A stretch of DNA of 64,000 nucleotides from Dendrocalamus latiflorus (Eukaryota > Streptophyta > Magnoliopsida > Poales > Poaceae), in the NCBI GenBank assembly GCA_017311315.1, contig CM029660.1, positions 13,999,430 to 14,063,429 of the forward strand. Reading direction: 5' to 3'. The translations under genes and the position numbers were made by a program. Below the pieces are notes generated by a model. It worked only from the letters and a program-made list of their open reading frames with translations, was not told the DNA's origin and did not search any database. Shown here piece by piece: positions 23,623-35,538 of the stretch; position 1 is the first letter of the stretch, and each line of letters opens with the position of its first letter.

Positions 23623-25424
23623 TTTTGGAAAAGATGGTCTGGGTGGGATGCTCGTGGATAGGTTGGTGTTTGGTCAGAGCCTGCACTGACGGTATTATTT
23701 TCTATTACAAGTATTATTTTTACTTACTGTATTAAATTCAGCAATTTCAATCTACTTATTGTATTTCTTAAATGCTGTTTTATGCAAACTAACCCTATAA
23801 GCTTTCCATTGAAGCCTTTATCATTATGGTGCATTTTCCGTGTGACTTGCGGAGTACAAGTTTGTACTCACCTTGCTTTTTCCATACAGAGAAGGAAGAC
23901 GTCAACTACGGTGAAGATCTGGACGAGTAGGCCGCGTCTTACTGTCGTTTGCCTGTGGGCAGGCTCAGTGGGCTCCTTCCGCTTCGGTGTTTTTCTTCCG
24001 CTACTATTATTCAATTTGGCTTATGTGTCGTTGATGTAAACTATGGCCATCAGGCCCATAATCAGTTAAATAAAGTTTGTCATTTGTGCTTGGTATTTAT
24101 CTTTGTTGTACTGTGTGCACTAGCTGATCCTGGACTAGTGCGATTTACACAGAGGATCCAGGAGTCGTTACTCCAGGTTCCAACAAGATTTGATCTAGGG
24201 TAGATCTTGGTTCTATGGTCATGGTTGTATTGCATTGCATGATGCATTGGTTTGGCTTACGTGAGTCAAGGGTATGGAACTTATGCTCGATGAGGTTGCT
24301 TAGTCTTTAAATGTACAGGTGGCTTAGTGGACATAGTGATCAGTGGCAATGGACCAGGACTAGGCGGAGGAGTTGAGGTCTAGAGCGGTCATATAATTCT
24401 AATTAAGGCTATGTGGCTCAAGTGGGAGCACAGAGAAAAAAAGGTTGTGCCGAGGCGAGTTGGTGCTTGTGGTGTGCCAAGTGATGAGGCTGATACATAT
24501 AGAGATAGTTTAGGAGAGAATGAATGCATGGCAGCTAGTTATTGGGTAATACAGCCAACGTGTCAAAGCATGCGGAGATGCTTTGAGGTGAAGACAACGA
24601 CAGGGTTAAGAGAAGGTGTTCGGAAGCTTCGTCGGGGTATTTTGGTAGTTGGCCAAATACTAGGTTGTGACTTGATCAAAATCATAGCTCGAGGAGGCAC
24701 AAGGGAGAAGCAGTTTTAGGTCAAGGAGTGCTAGAATTGTAAGTGGATTAATCACTAAGGTGTTCGCAGGTTGAGTCTTGTAAGTGCTTTGAAAAGCGTA
24801 TGTGTGTGTAAAACTCAAGTTAGTTGGGGGTGACAAGTTGCCCCAGTTTCCTTAATGGGTTAGATCCATTAGTGTTGTGTGTGTTGGATATTTAGTGGGG
24901 AGGAGATGAGGTGGCTAGATCCAAGGATTCTAAGGTTAGGGTTTTTTCTACTACCTTGACCTCCTTCTATGGTGGTACGAGAGAAAGTTTGAGAGAGGGA
25001 AAGAGTGGTGTTGTGGCTATACCTTATAATCATCAATGAGTATGTAAACATCTTCCTCTACTGAGAATCAATCAAAGCTGTCTCCATCATGTTCTTATTT
25101 ATGTTCTTGCTTAGTTTTACTTGTTCTTGAACTTGATTGGTGATTCTGTGTTCATGGTTATTCTAGCTTGATTTCTTGCTTGATTTACCTTGCTAGGACA
25201 TGTGAGAATAGATCTGGATACCCTCATGCCTAATATCATCATGAGCAAGAAGAAATTTTGAATTTATGGGTTTTGGTGTTCTTTTACCTAGATTTGATTA
25301 TCCTCGATTCAGTGGATTGAGCCCAAGAACCTTGTGATTCTTGATTAGTTTGAATGGGATTTGGGAAAGTTCTTAAGATTTGAGCTATTGTCTCGAGAGG
25401 ATTTCATACGATGAATAAGTGACT

Positions 25425-28400
25425 TGTCGGGCCCCCGGATTACCAAACCCGGACCCTCTGTGTATTACAGCACTAGTCCCAGATCAAAGCTAGTGCACAC
25501 AGTCAAACAGAATGGGAAACATCACCATCAACGATTTATTACAATAGATAAGAGTACTGACCACCGGGTCACCTTATTACATTGGAGGTTTCAAGACCTC
25601 GCACAATCAAACACAGCGGAAGCAAAGCGAAATTAAAGTAGACCCATCAAGATGCCATAGGCAGTTGACTGGGGAAGCGCGACCTAGTCCTCCGGGAAGA
25701 ATCCATCACAGCCACAAGCGAAGCAGTAGTCGTAGTCACCTTCTTAAGCTTCAACCTCCTCTGAGATTTTATTTTTAAGTGTAGCATGTGAGTACATAAA
25801 GTACTCTGCAAGTCTTGGGAAAAATGCATAGATGCAAGGCTTAACAAAGGAAGGCCATATGGTTCTTTTGCACAAAGCAGTATTTTAAATTCAATTACTA
25901 CTAATATTTTCGAAGGCATCAATTTAATGAAGTATATGTTTTAACAGAATTAACTTTCTAGTGAAGGTTCCAACTACCAACACTAGCTAACAAATTACCA
26001 CTGGTCAAGTTTTAAACTGCGGGTTCCATCCACCCTCTCTGGCTCCATCCGCCAGGATTCCCTTCCGAGAGTTCCCTCCACCCTCGGAATACAAAACTTT
26101 TGATTTTAAAACAAAGCCAGAAATCTACCATGTGAATGCATTCCTTGCCCGCCCTTGACCGTGGGCACGGCTATTCGAATAGTTTTACACTCTGCAGAGG
26201 TTGTACAACTTTTCCCACAAGAGATAAATTATCTTAATAGTCAACATGCTTCCTTTGGCATGAGACCCAGATAAAATATCACAAAGCCTTTCACCTACTC
26301 CAGTATAGCTAGAGACCACCCGCTGAGGTTTCACCGCAGAAGGGTTAAATCCGCCCAATCTGAAGCCCCCTCTTGCGCCATATGAGTACAGTAAACCCTG
26401 TCCCTCACTATGAGTAACCAGTACACCCTGGCACTCAATACACCACTAGTGATATCTAAACTACACCTTTATAGGTTAGTTAGCTAGGTCGTACCCATAT
26501 AGACTTGTGGTTGTACGGTTAATGCTCAGTTTGGACAAACACAAGCGTCGGTCCTTAATTGACTAGGGTGGAACATACACTTAACAAGTTCTCGTGCTTA
26601 CTGCACCAACCCAAACAGCCATCCACCCTAATCTAAACCAACTTTCACATTTTTATTTTATTTTAAAGGATCAGTGGCAACTCCAATTACCACTACACTT
26701 TGTAAACACAAGACTATTACAATAAATCATAATTTCCCATTTTCAAGATTTTCCCAAAGGATATAAGATAGCATGACTAAGCATTATACTACCATACTAA
26801 CATCAACAAGTAATTAAATACTCTCATTAATGAGACAAAGGGAATTCTATGGTGACAAGAGTACATGGCAATCAATTCCAATGGAGGGCATAACAAGGTT
26901 GGATTAACTACTACCTTAAGATTTGAATTATCATTTTATGTAAATAGCAATGCATAACATTTAAAATAATTAAAACATTTCAAAATCATAGGTTCAAGAT
27001 GATCAAAGGAGACTTGCCTTCTTGCAGGGTTTCTGGGTCTTCTTGCTGCTGTGAAGAGGGTTCGTCGACAACGTTGGAATCTACGCGAGAAAAGACGAGG
27101 CAAACAAAGCAAATAAATACAAATCAAATCAAAAAAACTCAAAAACTCAAATAGAGGCCATAGTTGGATAGGTTATGATTTTAGATGAATTTAGGAGAAA
27201 GGATCAACGGATTCAGAGTTCACACGAGGGAGAACGAATATCTGGAAGATCGGTTGGGAAAAGAAATTTCTGGGACAATATTTGGACCAAGAAAGATTGA
27301 ATAGATTTTATGGAGACTTGACAAGATTTGAATTTGAATTTTGAAAGTGCACAGGAAATTTGGAATGGAATTGAGGCTTTGAAATTGAACTAGGTATTTG
27401 GAATTTGAAATTTAAATATTTGAAATATCAAATAATTTCAAATATTTTAAAGGATGGAAGAAATGGATAGTTTGGAATTTTTGATGAATTTAGAAATTTG
27501 AATGGGCTCAAACGGAGTTAAAACGAAGGAGAACGGGCTCCGGGAAGTTTGAAAAGAGAGAAAAAAATGAAAAAGACTGATTTCTGGAATTATTTTTCTA
27601 CTGAAAAAGGATTTATGACGTCAGCAATGCGTCAGCCCTGAGAATTTCTTTTTCGGCCGAATTATTTTCCAACGGGAAAATCGGTTTACTGCGCCACGCT
27701 GACGTCAGCCCTGAGGGATTCTCGGGCAGGAGACTGACATGTGGGCCCGAGGTCTATAGACCGGGTCCATGGAGGGGAAGGATGGCTGAGGTGGCACGGG
27801 AGGGGAAGTGGCGCTGACTGGGCTGGAGGGGCCGAGGTGGCCGAAGACATGGCGCCACGTCGGCTGCCACGCAGGCCGGGGCTGGCTGAGGTGGCGCGGT
27901 CACCGGCGGGAGCGCACGGGCCCCTAGGGTCGCCGGCGGCAGAGGCCACGGCGGAGGACGGCGAGGGCACCGGAGGCAAGAGGAGGGTGAGGGCAACTCG
28001 TTTCACCTTGGCGCGGGGTCCCGGGGAGCCTGGGGATGGCCGGCGACGAGGTGGAGGCGGCGGAGCGATCCGGTCCAAGCGGCGGCGGCCTTCCGGCGGC
28101 GGAGGGGCGCGGCCGAGCGACGGAGGAGCTTCGCACGGGCGCGGTGGAGCTCGGGGAGGTGGCGGCGGGGCACGAGGGCGACGGAGGCGGCGGCGATTGC
28201 TCGCCGTGCTTTCGCCGGCGCTCGGGAAGAGGAGGCACGGCGCGGGCGCTCTCGGGTGGCGGAGGATGAACGGGGAACGGAGGGGGAAGAAGTGCGGAGA
28301 GATGCGGAGCTCGGGGCGGAATTTATAGGGGTCGGGGAGGGGACGTCCGGCGGAAATCGCTCGCCGTTGATGGCGGCGGCGGAAAGGAAAGAGAGGGGGA

Positions 28401-29415
28401 AGAAGGAAAGAGGGGGCCGCAGAAGGAAGGAAATCGGGGGAGGAAGAAAAGGAAGGGGCGCGGGTCGCACGGGCGGCGGGAAAGGAAAGGAGACCCGAGG
28501 GGCGGCGGAGATCGCGCGGCCGGGCGGGAGGAGGAAGAAGATGCCGCGCGGGGAAGACGACCCCGACAGGCGGGCCCGGGCGGCAGCGAGAGGGGGAGAG
28601 GGGCGCGGCTGACGGGCGGGGCCCGCGGGCAGAGACGGAGGCGACGAGGAGAGGCGCCGACAGGTGGGCCAAGGTGAGGAGAGAGAGAAGCAGGGCCGCG
28701 CGCGGCTGACGGCGGAGATTGAGGCCACGTGGAGGCGCGTGGATCGGACGGCCGAGAGGGAGCGAGGGCGGACGGAGGCTGACAGGCCGGCCCACTTGGC
28801 GGTGGGAGAGAGGAGCGAGCGGCCGGGATGGGCCGGGCGAGGCTGCGTGGAGAGAATCGGGCCCGACCACGTGTCGGCCCGAGAGGGAGGCGGGGTGGAG
28901 CGCGGCGGCGACGTGGGCGGATCTGGGCCGTCCACGCGTCGCCCGCGGGGAGGAGGCTGGGTTTTTATTTTTGATTTTAATTTCAGATTTTCAGAAACGC
29001 CCAGAAAATCCAAATAAGCTCAGAAAAATACAAAATAAATTCCAAAAATTCCAGAAAAATTCACAGAAGTTCCTGGATTGGTTTTGGACTTAAATAAAAT
29101 ATTTCCAACTATTGTTGGTATTTAATTTTCATACTTAAAATACTTTTTAATTTTAAAAATACATTTTTAAATTCCAGAAAATCCAAGAAACTAAATAAAA
29201 GCCAAATAACTCCAAATAATTATTTTGAACTAGGATTTTATAGAAATTCAAAATATCTTTTTATTTAACAATATTTTTAGGTTTTTCTTGAAATACTTTT
29301 CAAATCAAGCTTTTCAAAAACAGAAATTCAGGGCAAATCCAAATAAAACTCAAATACTTTAAAATAATTAATTTGAAATTAAATTTTTCCAGAAAGCAAA
29401 TTTTCGGATGTTACA
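25425..29415 (-). repeat. 3' LTR of the gag-only element
   Basis: On the minus strand it starts TGTAACATCCG at 29415 and ends GGGCCCGACA at 25425. It is an AT-rich start, then a GC-rich segment (27720-28960), then a mixed tail. A probable TATA box (CCTATAAAT) lies at 28321-28329. Terminal TG/CA are present. Confidence 0.95.
28321..28329 (-). promoter_or_regulatory. Probable TATA box in LTR
   Basis: CCTATAAAT on the minus strand at the downstream edge of the GC-rich segment, followed by C/T-rich sequence. It is repeated at 34163-34171 in the 5' LTR, which would drive transcription of the element. Confidence 0.5.
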
Positions 29416-29429
29416 AATCTACCCCCCTT
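29416..29429 (-). promoter_or_regulatory. Polypurine tract
   Basis: On the minus strand AAGGGGGGTAGATT lies directly before the 3' LTR start TGTAACA. Confidence 0.85.
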
Positions 29430-29513
29430 AGAAAGAATCTCGACCCCGAGATTCGGACGGACTGGGAACAAGAAAGGAGAGGAAAACGCAACTCTTGATT
29501 CTTTGCTGTGCTC

Positions 29514-30710
29514 TCAAGCTGCCTCTTTCTTTGAACCAAATTGGAACTTACCAAGCCTGACTGCTGCACCTGGGGCACCTTTTGTGGTGATGTGGTTAAC
29601 TCGTCCTCTTCCTTGTGATTGCGAAGTTCTTGGAGCTTTTCCTGTAGTTGGAGATACTCCCCGTCCTTGTCCTACAACTGGAGTTCGCGCTGGTGTATTT
29701 CCCAAATTGAAAGGAATTGGGGTGTTAATCTGAGGCTTCTGTGGGCAATTGCTTGCATAATGCCCCATCTCGTGACATCGAAAACATTGCACTCCAAAGA
29801 CTGAGGTGTTGCTTTTCTGAGGTCGGACTCCGATAAAGATGTAGGGTTCTTGCATTTCTGAACGAGGCGCAGATCCTGGAGTTCTTGGTGCATCCGTTGC
29901 AGTTGGAGTTTTGTTGAACTGGGGTGGATTCATTCGGAGTCTTGAACTGCTTGCATTATACTGTGTCTGAAAAGCCATCTTTCTCTTACGAGAGTCCTGT
30001 AATTGATATTGAGCATCTTCCTGGACAAGGGCCTTATTTACCATATGCTGAAATGTCGGAAAATCTTTGGACACCATCTGCACCTTGAGGTTGGGATCAA
30101 GTCCTTGCATAAACCTCCAAATCTTCGTTGACTCTGATGCAACATCTTCTGACGCATACCTGGACAGTTGGGTGAACTGGTTCAGGTATTCCGAGACGCT
30201 GAGGTTTCCTTGCTGCAGTTGATAGAATTCCCTTTTCTTCATTTCCATTACTCCCGTAGGAATATGGGCAGTGCGGAAAGCTTCAACAAACTCATCCCAA
30301 GTGATGGTTTGCGCATTCTGATGAGCGGCGCGGTAATTCTCCCACCAATTAGCAGCAATTCCCTTAAGTTGGTGGGCAGCATACAACACCTTCTCGTTGT
30401 CGTTGCACTGAGCTAGGACCAACTTCCTCTCTACATCCTTGATCCAATCGTCTGCCTCCAGGGGATCCACTGATCCGGCAAAAGTGGGAGGTTGGGTCCT
30501 CATGAACTCTCCTAGCTTGGACTGCGGTGCTTGGTTTGGCGCCTGAGGGGCTTGTTGCACCTGGTTCTGAGCAAGAGCTTGAAGAAGCTGCAGTTGCATG
30601 GCCATCATCTGCTCCAAGTTAGGGGCTTGAGCAGGAGGTGGTGGAATGTTGTTGTCTTGCTGGGCATTGGCATCATGGCTGCTGCCAGGGTTGCTCCTTG
30701 TGTTCACCAT
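29514..30710 (-). CDS. Gag polyprotein, intact, 398 aa (Tekay/Del-like Ty3/gypsy)
   Basis: Structural protein that packages element RNA into virus-like particles in the cytoplasm. Residues 1-65 are a Gln/Pro-rich leader. About 68-230 form the retrotransposon Gag core (FMRTQPPTFAGS, PLEADDWIKDVERKL, ANWWENYRAAH, FYQLQQGNLSVSEYLNQF). A CCHC zinc knuckle uses C309, C312, H317 and C322 (CFRCHEMGHYASNC). The tail is Gly/Arg-rich. In full-length relatives the frame would run on into protease after GRVNHIT; here it ends about 25 residues later (FGSKKEAA) and no pol follows, so the deletion junction lies at the Gag-protease boundary. The ATG at 30710 follows a 550-bp leader from the primer-binding site. 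The intact frame and near-identical LTRs suggest that a functional Gag was retained until insertion. Whether it acts in cis or uses a partner's Gag cannot be told from sequence. Confidence 0.93.
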   Translation of the reverse strand: MVNTRSNPGSSHDANAQQDNNIPPPPAQAPNLEQMMAMQLQLLQALAQNQVQQAPQAPNQAPQSKLGEFMRTQPPTFAGSVDPLEADDWIKDVERKLVLAQCNDNEKVLYAAHQLKGIAANWWENYRAAHQNAQTITWDEFVEAFRTAHIPTGVMEMKKREFYQLQQGNLSVSEYLNQFTQLSRYASEDVASESTKIWRFMQGLDPNLKVQMVSKDFPTFQHMVNKALVQEDAQYQLQDSRKRKMAFQTQYNASSSRLRMNPPQFNKTPTATDAPRTPGSAPRSEMQEPYIFIGVRPQKSNTSVFGVQCFRCHEMGHYASNCPQKPQINTPIPFNLGNTPARTPVVGQGRGVSPTTGKAPRTSQSQGRGRVNHITTKGAPGAAVRLGKFQFGSKKEAA

Positions 30711-31246
30711 CTGAAGTGGTTTCCGGGGACAGCAAAAGGTGAGAGGGAACGAGCATAGGTAAGAGGTTAGGGGAAACTAATAACATCCCAACCAACACAA
30801 AAAGAAGCAAGCAACAGCTTAGAAGAAACTTAGCTTGAAATCAAAATAGTTTTTAAGGATGGCTGTATTACAAGTATACAAAGACTTGGTACAGTCCACC
30901 TAATACACAAGCAAGTAATATATATAAGCGTTCTAAAATCGTAAGACTTTGCTTGGGTATTACAACTAAAAAGCTAGTCCTTGCTCCTTCATGATGACGT
31001 GTTTCTCCAAGTGCTTCTTAAACGCAACCTTACTGAGTCGTCTAAAGAAATTACAAAGGGAAGAGAGTACAATTACCATTCCAAAAAGAAACACGCAGAT
31101 AGATAAGGAAGAATACCATGACGAAGGTAAGGATAGAAAGACAAGAAAAGACAAGAATAGCACATTATTAAATTTTTATTTTATAAGATAAATTTTGAAG
31201 TTCTTCTACTAACGACCATTCTAACTAGGTCACGTCCTACAGTCAA

Positions 31247-31262
31247 ATTGGCTCTGATACCA
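31247..31262 (-). promoter_or_regulatory. Primer-binding site (initiator tRNA-Met)
   Basis: On the minus strand TGGTATCAGAGCCAAT lies four bases after the 5' LTR end, matching the standard plant initiator tRNA-Met primer site. Confidence 0.92.
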
Positions 31263-31266
31263 TCTC

Positions 31267-34200
31267 TGTCGGGCCCCCGGATTACCAAACCCGGACCCTC
31301 TGTGTATTACAGCACTAGTCCCAGATCAAAGCTAGTGCACACAGTCAAACAGAATGGGAAACATCACCATCAACGATTTATTACAATAGATAAGAGTACT
31401 GACCACCGGGTCACCTTATTACATTGGAGGTTTCAAGACCTCGCACAATCAAACACAGCGGAAGCAAAGCGAAATTAAAGTAGACCCATCAAGATGCCAT
31501 AGGCAGTTGACTGGGGAAGCGCGACCTAGTCCTCCGGGAAGAATCCATCACAGCCACAAGCGAAGCAGTAGTCGTAGTCACCTTCTTAAGCTTCAACCTC
31601 CTCTGAGATTTTATTTTTAAGTGTAGCATGTGAGTACATAAAGTACTCCGCAAGTCTTGGGAAAAATGCATAGATGCAAGGCTTAACAAAGGAAGGCCAT
31701 ATGGTTCTTTTGCACAAAGCAGTATTTTAAATTCAATTACTACTAATATTTTCGAAGGCATCAATTTAATGAAGTATATGTTTTAACAGAATTAACTTTC
31801 TAGTGAAGGTTCCAACTACCAACACTAGCTAACAAATTACCACTGGTCAAGTTTTAAACTGCGGGTTCCATCCACCCTCTCTGGCTCCATCCGCCAGGAT
31901 TCCCTTCCGAGAGTTCCCTCCACCCTCGGAATACAAAACTTTTGATTTTAAAACAAAGCCAGAAATCTACCATGTGAATGCATTCCTTGCCCGCCCTTGA
32001 CCGTGGGCACGGCTATTCGAATAGTTTTACACTCTGCAGAGGTTGTACAACTTTTCCCACAAGAGATAAATTATCTTAATAGTCAACATGCTTCCTTTGG
32101 CATGAGACCCAGATAAAATATCACAAAGCCTTTCACCTACTCCAGTATAGCTAGAGACCACCCGCTGAGGTTTCACCGCAGAAGGGTTAAATCCGCCCAA
32201 TCTGAAGCCCCCTCTTGCGCCATATGAGTACAGTAAACCCTGTCCCTCACTATGAGTAACCAGTACACCCTGGCACTCAATACACCACTGGTGATATCTA
32301 AACTACACCTTTATAGGTTAGTTAGCTAGGTCGTACCCATATAGACTTGTGGTTGTACGGTTAATGCTCAGTTTGGACAAACACAAGCGTCGGTCCTTAA
32401 TTGACTAGGGTGGAACATACACTTAACAAGTTCTCGTGCTTACTGCACCAACCCAAACAGCCATCCACCCTAATCTAAACCAACTTTCACATTTTTATTT
32501 TATTTTAAAGGATCAGTGGCAACTCCAATTACCACTACACTTTGTAAACACAAGACTATTACAATAAATCATAATTTCCCATTTTCAAGATTTTCCCAAA
32601 GGATATAAGATAGCATGACTAAGCATTATACTACCATACTAACATCAACAAGTAATTAAATACTCTCATTAATGAGACAAAGGGAATTCTATGGTGACAA
32701 GAGTACATGGCAATCAATTCCAATGGAGGGCATAACAAGGTTGGATTAACTACTACCTTAAGATTTGAATTATCATTTTATGTAAATAGCAATGCATAAC
32801 ATTTAAAATAATTAAAACATTTCAAAATCATAGGTTCAAGATGATCAAAGGAGACTTGCCTTCTTGCAGGGTTTCTGGGTCTTCTTGCTGCTGTGAAGAG
32901 GGTTCGTCGACAACGTTGGAATCTACGCGAGAAAAGACGAGGCAAACAAAGCAAATAAATACAAATCAAATCAAAAAAACTCAAAAACTCAAATAGAGGC
33001 CATAGTTGGATAGGTTATGATTTTAGATGAATTTAGGAGAAAGGATCAACGGATTCAGAGTTCACACGAGGGAGAACGAATATCTGGAAGATCGGTTGGG
33101 AAAAGAAATTTCTGGGACAATATTTGGACCAAGAAAGATTGAATAGATTTTATGGAGACTTGACAAGATTTGAATTTGAATTTTGAAAGTGCACAGGAAA
33201 TTTGGAATGGAATTGAGGCTTTGAAATTGAACTAGGTATTTGGAATTTGAAATTTAAATATTTGAAATATCAAATAATTTCAAATATTTCAAAGGATGGA
33301 AGAAATGGATAGTTTGGAATTTTTGATGAATTTAGAAATTTGAATGGGCTCAAACGGAGTTAAAACGAAGGAGAACGGGCTCCGGGAAGTTTGAAAAGAG
33401 AGAAAAAAATGAAAAAGACTGATTTCTGGAATTATTTTTCTACTGAAAAAGGATTTATGACGTCAGCAATGCGTCAGCCCTGAGAATTTCTTTTTCGGCC
33501 GAATTATTTTCCAACGGGAAAATCGGTTTACTGCGCCACGCTGACGTCAGCCCTGAGGGATTCTCGGGCAGGAGACTGACATGTGGGCCCGAGGTCTATA
33601 GACCGGGTCCATGGAGGGGAAGGATGGCTGAGGTGGCACGGGAGGGGAAGTGGCGCTGACTGGGCTGGAGGGGCCGAGGTGGCCGAAGACATGGCGCCAC
33701 GTCGGCTGCCACGCAGGCCGGGGCTGGCTGAGGTGGCGCGGTCACCGGCGGGAGCGCACCGGCCCCTAGGGTCGCCGGCGGCAGAGGCCACGGCGGAGGA
33801 CGGCGAGGGCACCGGAGGCAAGAGGAGGGTGAGGGCAACTCGTTTCACCTTGGCGCGGGGTCCCGGGGAGCCTAGGGATGGCCGGCGACGAGGTGGAGGC
33901 GGCGGAGCGATCCGGTCCAAGCGACGGCGGCCTTCCGGCGGCGGAGGGGCGTGGCCGAGCGACGGAGGAGCTTCGCACGGGCGCGGTGGAGCTCGGGGAG
34001 GTGGCGGCGGGGCACGAGGGCGACGGAGGCGGCGGCGATTGCTCGCCGTGCTTTCGCCGGCGCTCGGGAAGAGGAGGCACGGCGCGGGCGCTCTCGGGTG
34101 GCGGAGGACGAACGGGGAACGGAGGGGGAAGAAGTGCGGAGAGATGCGGAGCTCGGGGCGGAATTTATAGGGGTCGGGGAGGGGACGTCCGGCGGAAATC

Positions 34201-35257
34201 GCTCGCCGTTGATGGCGGCGGCGGAAAGGAAAGAGAGGGGGAAGAAGGAAAGAGGGGGCCGCAGAAGGAAGGAAATCGGGGGAGGAAGAAAAGGAAGGGG
34301 CGCGGGTCGCACGGGCGGCGGGAAAGGAAAGGAGACCCGAGGGTCGGCGGAGATCGCGCGGCCGGGCGGGAGGAGGAAGAAGATGCCGCGCGGGGAAGAC
34401 GACCCCGACAGGCGGGCCCGGGCGGCAGCGAGAGGGGGAGAGGGGCGCGGCTGACGGGCGGGGCCCGCGGGCAGAGACGGAGGCGACGAGGAGAGGCGCC
34501 GACAGGTGGGCCAAGGTGAGGAGAGAGAGAAGCAGGGCCGCGCGCGGCTGACGGCGAAGATTGAGGCCACGTGGAGGCGCGTGGATCGGACGGCCGAGAG
34601 GGAGCGAGGGCGGACGGAGGCTGACAGGCCGGCCCACTTGGCGGTGGGAGAGAGGAGCGAGCGGCCGGGATGGGCCGGGCGAGGCTGCGTGGAGAGAATC
34701 GGGCCCGACCACGTGTCGGCCCGAGAGGGAGGCGGGGTGGAGCGCGGCGGCGACGTGGGCGGATCTGGGCCGTCCACGCGTCGCCCGCGGGGAGGAGGCT
34801 GGGTTTTTATTTTTGATTTTAATTTCAGATTTTCAGAAACGCCCAGAAAATCCAAATAAGCTCAGAAAAATACAAAATAAATTCCAAAAATTCCAGAAAA
34901 ATTCACAGAAGTTCCTGGATTGGTTTTGGACTTAAATAAAATATTTCCAACTATTGTTGGTATTTAATTTTCATACTTAAAATACTTTTTAATTTTAAAA
35001 ATACATTTTTAAATTCCAGAAAATCCAAGAAACTAAATAAAAGCCAAATAACTCCAAATAATTATTTTGAACTAGGATTTTATAGAAATTCAAAATATCT
35101 TTTTATTTAACAATATTTTTAGGTTTTTCTTGAAATACTTTTCAAATCAAGCTTTTCAAAAACAGAAATTCAGGGCAAATCCAAATAAAACTCAAATACT
35201 TTAAAATAATTAATTTGAAATTAAATTTTTCCAGAAAGCAAATTTTGGGATGTTACA
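31267..35257 (-). repeat. 5' LTR of the gag-only element
   Basis: Same length as, and nearly identical to, the copy at 25425-29415, at a constant offset of 5,842 with no indels detected. The likely TATA box is at 34163-34171. The ORFs of 327-394 codons on its strand lie in the GC-rich part and are shared with the other LTR only because the copies are young. Confidence 0.95.
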
Positions 35258-35538
35258 TGACTGGTCAGACTAAACCTAGTCCAACAAGCCAGTAGTCGCC
35301 CCGGTAGCACCCCACGGTCAGACTAGTTGTAAGCAGCCAAACTAGTTGATGAAGCACAGTCTAACTGGCATTAGCTGAAGGGTGTTAAATTTAGCTTCTA
35401 GATTTGTCTTGCAAAAACCAGGTGGTGTAATATGAACTTTGTGATTGTCATAGTCATTTGATTAAAGACTTGAATACCTAAGGGGAAAAAAGTGTTGGGA
35501 ATCATTCACCCCCTCTAATTGCTGGTATTGGTCCTACA

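Larger units (their letters stand above)
20831..24185 (+). mobile_element. Solo LTR of the Tekay/Del-like family, 3,355 bp
   Basis: It starts TGTAACAGCCCAG, ends GGTTCCAACA and is flanked by AGATT (20826-20830 and 24186-24190). The first 400 bp align with the reverse complement of 35257 leftward (shared TTTGGATTTGCCCTGAATTT and CCAACAATAGTTGGAAATAT-type blocks). A GC-rich segment spans 21330-22110, with a likely TATA box (CTATTTAAGG) at about 21790. It has no internal coding region. Confidence 0.9.
25425..35257 (-). mobile_element. Complete gag-only Ty3/gypsy (Tekay/Del-like) element, very young
   Basis: It is 9,833 bp with two 3,991-bp LTRs, flanked by TGACT (25420-25424 and 35258-35262). 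The 1,851-bp interior (29416-31266) holds, on the minus strand, a primer-binding site, a leader, one intact gag ORF and a polypurine tract, but no protease, reverse transcriptase, RNase H or integrase. By eye the LTRs differ at about 11 positions (roughly 0.3%), so insertion was recent. It must have used the enzymes of a related autonomous element. Confidence 0.95.
937..35538 (+). mobile_element. Decayed SIRE/Maximus-type Ty1/copia element, split by four insertions
   Basis: Parts in order: 5' LTR fragment (937-1926), integrase remnant (6767-8012), reverse transcriptase/RNase H remnant (17509-18720), 3' non-coding region with polypurine tract (18721-20323), and a 3' LTR in three blocks (20324-20830, 24191-25424, 35263-35538). 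Both LTRs start alike (TGARAGACCATGTG, then GTGATGAACAATTAGCA). The LTR end GGTCCTACA is as expected for the lineage. The gag, protease and primer-binding site are missing. The 5' and 3' LTRs are strongly diverged, so they may come from an old element or from two related ones. I found no clear TSD (CAAAA on the left, GAACA on the right). Confidence 0.7.
20324..35538 (+). repeat. SIRE-type 3' LTR in three blocks
   Basis: Blocks 20324-20830, 24191-25424 and 35263-35538 join to about 2.0 kb once the two gypsy insertions and one copy of each TSD are removed. It has many GGTCAGACC/GGTCTGACC motifs. It ends ATTCACCCCCTCTAATTGC, then GGTCCTACA at 35538, the usual end for the lineage. Confidence 0.7.

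Noticed and set aside
27686..29017. ORFs of 195-394 codons on both strands in the GC-rich LTR segment, repeated at 33528-34859
   Set aside because: Open frames on several frames and both strands of CpG-rich, stop-poor DNA, with Pro/Arg/Ser-rich low-complexity products. The two LTRs are too young for shared openness to mean selection.
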